DNA of 64,000 nucleotides from Phycisphaerales bacterium. Its GTDB lineage: Bacteria; Planctomycetota; Phycisphaerae; Tepidisphaerales; Tepidisphaeraceae. Of this stretch, positions 60,582-64,000 are shown piece after piece. Position 1 is the stretch's first letter. Each line of letters opens with the position of its first letter. The translations under genes and the position numbers were made by a program. The notes under the pieces are model-generated. The model was not told the origin of the DNA and made no database searches. It saw nothing but the letters and a program-made list of their open reading frames with translations. The DNA is taken from positions 24,899 to 88,898 of the forward strand of contig JADLBV010000004.1 in NCBI GenBank assembly GCA_020847545.1. The letters are read 5' to 3'.

Positions 60582-61190
60582 CTACGTCCCCCGGCTGACG
60601 GCCACGCCGGCCGGCCGAAGGGTTCGTCCATGCAGCATGTATCCCTTTTGCAACAATTGCGTCACGGTTGGATCGGCATATTTGTCGCTGGGTTGCTGCA
60701 TCAGCGCTTCGTGGTGGGTGGGATCGAAGGGTGTTCCCGGATTGGGGGCGACTTCCTCCACATCCTGCGACTTTAACACATCCATCCACTGGTCGTGGAT
60801 GATCTGCATCCCCTTGAGGATGGAAGTTGCATCGATTTTGGCGGGATCAACCGCCAATGCCCGTTCAAAATTGTCGATCACCGGCAGCAGGCTTTTGATC
60901 AGCGAGCTGTTGGCGTATTGCACCGCCTGTTCCTTGTCCTGTTCCAGCCGACGCTGTGAATTGCGATAATCCGCCGTCGCACGAGCCAGCCGTTCAAACA
61001 GCGAGTCGCGCTCTTCGCGAAGTTTTCGCAGTTCGCCGCCGGTCATGTCATCCATCGGTTCCACTTCAGCCGAATCGGCCGGGTTTGCATTCACCATGTC
61101 ATCGTCATCATTGATCGGAATATTCACCATGTCGTTCCAGTCGCTTTCTTCACAATCGTCCGGCCATGCCTCAACATCAATTTCACTCAA
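60582..61190 (-). CDS. grpE: Nucleotide-exchange co-chaperone GrpE
   Basis: 202 residues, TTG start overlapping the dnaJ stop. An acidic N-terminal tail (1-50, Asp/Glu/Asn-rich), a coiled-coil (about 50-100, [23 protein letters not shown]), then the four-helix and beta parts ([52 protein letters not shown]). Drives ADP release from DnaK, which is not in the window. The dnaJ-grpE gene order is the reverse of the usual grpE-dnaJ(K). Confidence 0.93.
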   Translation of the reverse strand: MSEIDVEAWPDDCEESDWNDMVNIPINDDDDMVNANPADSAEVEPMDDMTGGELRKLREERDSLFERLARATADYRNSQRRLEQDKEQAVQYANSSLIKSLLPVIDNFERALAVDPAKIDATSILKGMQIIHDQWMDVLKSQDVEEVAPNPGTPFDPTHHEALMQQPSDKYADPTVTQLLQKGYMLHGRTLRPAGVAVSRGT

Positions 61191-62323
61191 TCATCGCCGG
61201 TAAACATCTGTTTGAGTTTTTCCATGAAACCCTTGCGCTGCGGCATCACCGCCACATCCTCCAGGTCGGAGAATTCCTTCAATAGTTGCCGCTGGCGTTC
61301 GGTCAGCTTTTTGGGCACTTCTATCATCACTTGTACGAGTTCATCGCCATTTCGGTAAGAGCGAATATCCGGCAAACCCTTGCCCTTGAGCTTGAATACC
61401 TCGCCATGCTGCGTGCCTGCCGGGACATCCATATCCTCGGAGCCTTTGAGCGTGGGCACTTCGATCTTCGCGCCTAGTGCCGCCTGCGTGAAGCTGATGG
61501 GGATCTGGCAGACCAGGTCGTTGTTGTGCCTGCTGAAAAACGGATGAGGCTGCACGCGGATGTAGCAGTGCAGGTCGCCGCTGGGAGCGCCGTTTTCGCC
61601 TGCTTCGCCTTCGCCGGCGATCCGCACCGCCTGGCCTTCATGTACGCCGGCGGGGATTTTCACCGTCACCACGCGCTTGCGCAATTGCCGGCCGGTCCCG
61701 CCGCAGGTGTTGCACAAGTCGCGGATGACCGTTCCGCGGCCGCGGCAGTTGGGGCATGGTGTCACCATGCGGAACATCCCGCCAAACCCCTGCTGGGCGA
61801 CACGCCCTTGTCCGCCGCATTGAACGCAGACGGTGGGGCTGGTGCCGGCCTTGGCGCCGGAGCCTTTGCAGGTTTCGCAGGCGTCCTGACGTTCAAATTC
61901 AATCGTTTTTTCCGCGCCGCCGGCCACTTCCGCCAGTGTCAATTCAACCTGTGTTTCCAGGTCAAACCCGCGCTGCACCGACCGTCCGCCCCGGCCGCCG
62001 CGCGCCCCCGCGAAGGCGCCGCCGAAGATGTCGTCGAACATCGAAAAGATGTCCCCGACATCCATGTGTGAAAAATCATGCTGGCCGGTCACTCCCTGAT
62101 GGCCAAACTGATCATATCGCCGGCGTTTGGGTTCATCCGACAACACCTCGTACGCCTCGGCGCACTCCTTGAAGCGGATCTCCGCCTCACCCTTGCCGTC
62201 GCCGTTGTTGCGGTCGGGGTGATATTTCATCGCCAGCCGCCGATACGCGCGCTTGATCTCCTCCGACGCGGCGGTTTTGGTCACACCCAGCACTTCGTAA
62301 TAGTCTCGTTTGGTCGCAGCCAC
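61187..62323 (-). CDS. dnaJ: Chaperone DnaJ
   Basis: 378 residues, GTG start. J-domain with [15 protein letters not shown] (HPD), Gly-rich [14 protein letters not shown], then four CxxCxGxG zinc repeats ([32 protein letters not shown]) and the C-terminal substrate domain ([21 protein letters not shown]). Hsp70 co-chaperone. First gene of a unit with grpE and possibly fmdB; no CIRCE or other heat-shock element was seen in the 200 bases before it. Confidence 0.96.
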   Translation of the reverse strand: MAATKRDYYEVLGVTKTAASEEIKRAYRRLAMKYHPDRNNGDGKGEAEIRFKECAEAYEVLSDEPKRRRYDQFGHQGVTGQHDFSHMDVGDIFSMFDDIFGGAFAGARGGRGGRSVQRGFDLETQVELTLAEVAGGAEKTIEFERQDACETCKGSGAKAGTSPTVCVQCGGQGRVAQQGFGGMFRMVTPCPNCRGRGTVIRDLCNTCGGTGRQLRKRVVTVKIPAGVHEGQAVRIAGEGEAGENGAPSGDLHCYIRVQPHPFFSRHNNDLVCQIPISFTQAALGAKIEVPTLKGSEDMDVPAGTQHGEVFKLKGKGLPDIRSYRNGDELVQVMIEVPKKLTERQRQLLKEFSDLEDVAVMPQRKGFMEKLKQMFTGDD

Positions 62324-62449
62324 TTCGCTATTCCACCATCATCGTTAATCGTCCTGGCTTGCTGCCCGAGGCAACAATGAGACGCGCATTCCACCACCAA
62401 GGAGTCATAATTACGCGATCTTCCGCCGAATCCGTGGCGTATCAAACCA

Positions 62450-62501
62450 CCAAAGACGCGAAGACACAAGGGTAATGTATGCCCTCTGTGTCTTCGTGTC
62501 G
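62450..62501. repeat. GACGCGAAGACACAA-type intergenic palindrome
   Basis: CGCGAAGACACAA on the left and TTGTGTCTTCG-like TCTGTGTCTTCGTGTC on the right, around GGGTAATGTATGCCC. Related in style to the repeat at 4210-4289. It lies between dnaJ and groEL on the same strand. No gene in the 204-base gap. Confidence 0.6.
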
Positions 62502-62527
62502 TTCGGCGAAAATGACTCAAATCGCAA

Positions 62528-64000
62528 TCAGCTGACTGCGCCGCTCACCGCCGTGGCTTCTTCGCCTTTTTTCTCCTTCAATTCGGTGAAGACCACCTCG
62601 GTCGTCAATGCCAGGCCGCTGACGCTGGCGGCGTTCAGCAGCGCGGTGCGAGCGACCTTGGTCGGGTCGATGATGCCCGCCTTGAACATGTCGACATATT
62701 CATCGGTGGCGGCGTTGTAGCCGTAGCTGGTGTTTTTGTTTTCCAGGATGGTGGCGACGACGACTTCGCCATCTTCGCCGGCGTTTTCGGCGATCTGGCG
62801 GGCAGGGGCGCGAAGCGCTCCGGCGACAATGTCGAAGCCGATCTTTTCATCACCCTTGGCCTGACGCTTGGCATTTTGCACGGCCTCAATCGCCCGCAAA
62901 AACGCCACGCCGCCGCCGGGGACGATCCCCTCTGCCGCCGCCGCCTTGGTGGCGTGCAGGGCGTCGTCAATCAGGTCCTTGCGTTCCTTCATCTCGGTTT
63001 CGGTCGCCGCGCCGGCCTTGATGACGGCCACGCCGCCGGTCAGTTTGGCCAGACGTTCCTGTAGCTTTTCGCGGTCGTAATCGCTTGTGGTCGTCTCGAT
63101 CTGACGGCGAATCTGATCGGAACGCCCTTCGATGTCCTTCTTTTTGCCGGCCCCTTCAACCAGCAGTGTGTTGTCCTTGTCCACCACAACCCGCTTGGCC
63201 GAACCGAGGTCTTCGATCTCGACGTTTTCCAGCTTCAAGCCAAGGTCTTCGCTGATGAATTTGCCGCCGGTCACGGTGGCCAGGTCACCCATCATCGCCT
63301 TGCGCCGGTCGCCAAAGCCGGGGGCTTTGACCGCGCAGATGTTTAATACGCCTCGCAGCTTGTTCACCACCAATGCCGCCAATGCCTCGGCATCAACATC
63401 CTCGGCGATGATCAGCAGCGGTTGGCCACCCGTCACCACCTTGTTGAGCAACGGCAGCAGTTCGGCCAGATTGCTGATCTTCTTTTCATGCAGCAAAATC
63501 AGGCAGTTTTCCAGAATTGCTTCCAGCGTGGTGGGATTGGTCATGAAATAAGGGGACAGATACCCCTTGTCGAACTGCATCCCCTCGGTGTATTCCAGCA
63601 CCGATTCGGTGCTCTTGCCTTCATCCACCGTGATGACGCCTTCCTTGCCGACCTTCTCCATCGCATCCGCCATCAGGTCGCCGATGTGTTCATCGCCGTT
63701 GGCGCTGACGGTGGCGACACGCTTGTAATCCTCGCGTCCCTTGACCTTTTTGGACAAGGCCGTGATCGCGTCGACCGCCACATCGGCGGCTTTGAGGACG
63801 CCGCGCTGCACCAGCACCGGGTTGACGCCCGATGTGATGTATTTCAACCCTTCGCTCATGATCGCCTCGGCCAGCACGGTCGCGGTGGTGGTTCCGTCGC
63901 CGGCCACGTCGCCGGTCTTGCTCGCCACCGCGCTGACCAGCTTGGCGCCCATGTTTTCAAACGGCTGCGGCAGCTCGATCTCCTTGGCCACCGTCACGCC
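62528..64000 (-). CDS. groL: Chaperonin GroEL (N-terminus outside the window)
   Basis: 490 residues visible; the frame is open to the window end, where [18 protein letters not shown] matches the region near residue 45 of GroEL, so about 40-45 residues are missing. ATP-site motifs [13 protein letters not shown] and [10 protein letters not shown] are present, as are the [10 protein letters not shown] strand and [15 protein letters not shown]. The C-terminus ends [15 protein letters not shown] and lacks the GGM repeat tail of the main GroEL, which suggests a second, divergent GroEL copy or a tail-less lineage form. Confidence 0.95.
   Translation of the reverse strand, partial: GVTVAKEIELPQPFENMGAKLVSAVASKTGDVAGDGTTTATVLAEAIMSEGLKYITSGVNPVLVQRGVLKAADVAVDAITALSKKVKGREDYKRVATVSANGDEHIGDLMADAMEKVGKEGVITVDEGKSTESVLEYTEGMQFDKGYLSPYFMTNPTTLEAILENCLILLHEKKISNLAELLPLLNKVVTGGQPLLIIAEDVDAEALAALVVNKLRGVLNICAVKAPGFGDRRKAMMGDLATVTGGKFISEDLGLKLENVEIEDLGSAKRVVVDKDNTLLVEGAGKKKDIEGRSDQIRRQIETTTSDYDREKLQERLAKLTGGVAVIKAGAATETEMKERKDLIDDALHATKAAAAEGIVPGGGVAFLRAIEAVQNAKRQAKGDEKIGFDIVAGALRAPARQIAENAGEDGEVVVATILENKNTSYGYNAATDEYVDMFKAGIIDPTKVARTALLNAASVSGLALTTEVVFTELKEKKGEEATAVSGAVS

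Noticed and set aside
1..64000. CRISPR array, insertion sequence, prophage or defence island
   Set aside because: No regularly spaced direct repeats, transposase, integrase or known defence gene was found; the repeats present are palindromic and intergenic.

Overview
The window looks like chromosomal DNA of a GC-rich Gram-negative-type bacterium, most likely Planctomycetota and probably the Phycisphaerae side. That placement is inference. It rests on a short secreted protein with a PEP-CTERM tail, a PqqD-like/M50/HlyD hybrid protein beside a shortened SecA, several DUF4091/TIM-barrel glycosidase-like and ceramidase-like genes, and housekeeping genes scattered rather than in the operons usual elsewhere (rnpA without rpmH, pheT without pheS, proB without proA). 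No rRNA, CRISPR array, phage or insertion sequence was seen. Both window ends cut genes.

Layout. 1-4.3 kb: PqqD-like/site-2-protease/HlyD protein and a truncated SecA-like ATPase, a candidate export pair. 4.3-7.6 kb: lysA with a sugar-phosphate-isomerase-like gene, and divergently a PurM-family gene. 7.7-10 kb: tRNA-Arg(CCU), tRNA-Val(CAC), phosphodiester glycosidase, tRNA-Ser(GGA), ribH. 10-15 kb: diguanylate cyclase, gpmI, a 23-residue lysine-rich micro-ORF with its own promoter and terminator, a GYF_2/TM2 protein, proB. 15-16.5 kb: flagellin. 16.7-23.8 kb: FmdB zinc ribbon, birA, pyruvate carboxylase interrupted by one in-frame TAG, pheT, a DUF486 membrane protein. 24-33 kb: carbohydrate-active locus with its own LacI-type regulator and a matching operator on the transcription start. 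33-42.8 kb: TatD hydrolase/pabB, glycosyltransferase, PEGA lipoprotein, PilT-like ATPase, an SGNH/DltD-like plus MBOAT O-acylation pair, and a YhaM-like HD exonuclease. 42.9-47.7 kb: tRNA-Glu, then azurin, copper nitrite reductase-like protein, an A-type-carrier/MIP18 fusion, DUF2249 protein, cupin-like protein and NnrS-like membrane protein, which look like a nitrogen-oxide respiration cluster. 47.9-52.2 kb: SRAP, trxB, rnpA, a coiled-coil exported protein, EVE and PH-domain proteins. 52.2-54.8 kb: an oxidoreductase-aldolase-SDR operon behind a perfect palindrome. 54.8-64 kb: mnmA, pdxA, tRNA-Arg(UCG), an epimerase, a large membrane protein, fmdB, grpE, dnaJ and groEL (cut by the window end).

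Intergenic DNA carries several families of palindromic repeats. One family (core CCCTCTCCCTG / CAGGGAGAGGG) occurs three times, and one copy supplies the probable ribosome-binding site of the SecA-like gene.

The most interesting items are: the SecA-like ATPase that stops before the helical-wing and two-helix-finger regions, paired with a PqqD/M50/HlyD protein; the 23-residue xxKK-repeat micropeptide; the amber codon at the carboxyltransferase/biotin-carrier junction of pyruvate carboxylase; and the A-type-carrier/MIP18 fusion that has lost the expected carrier cysteines.
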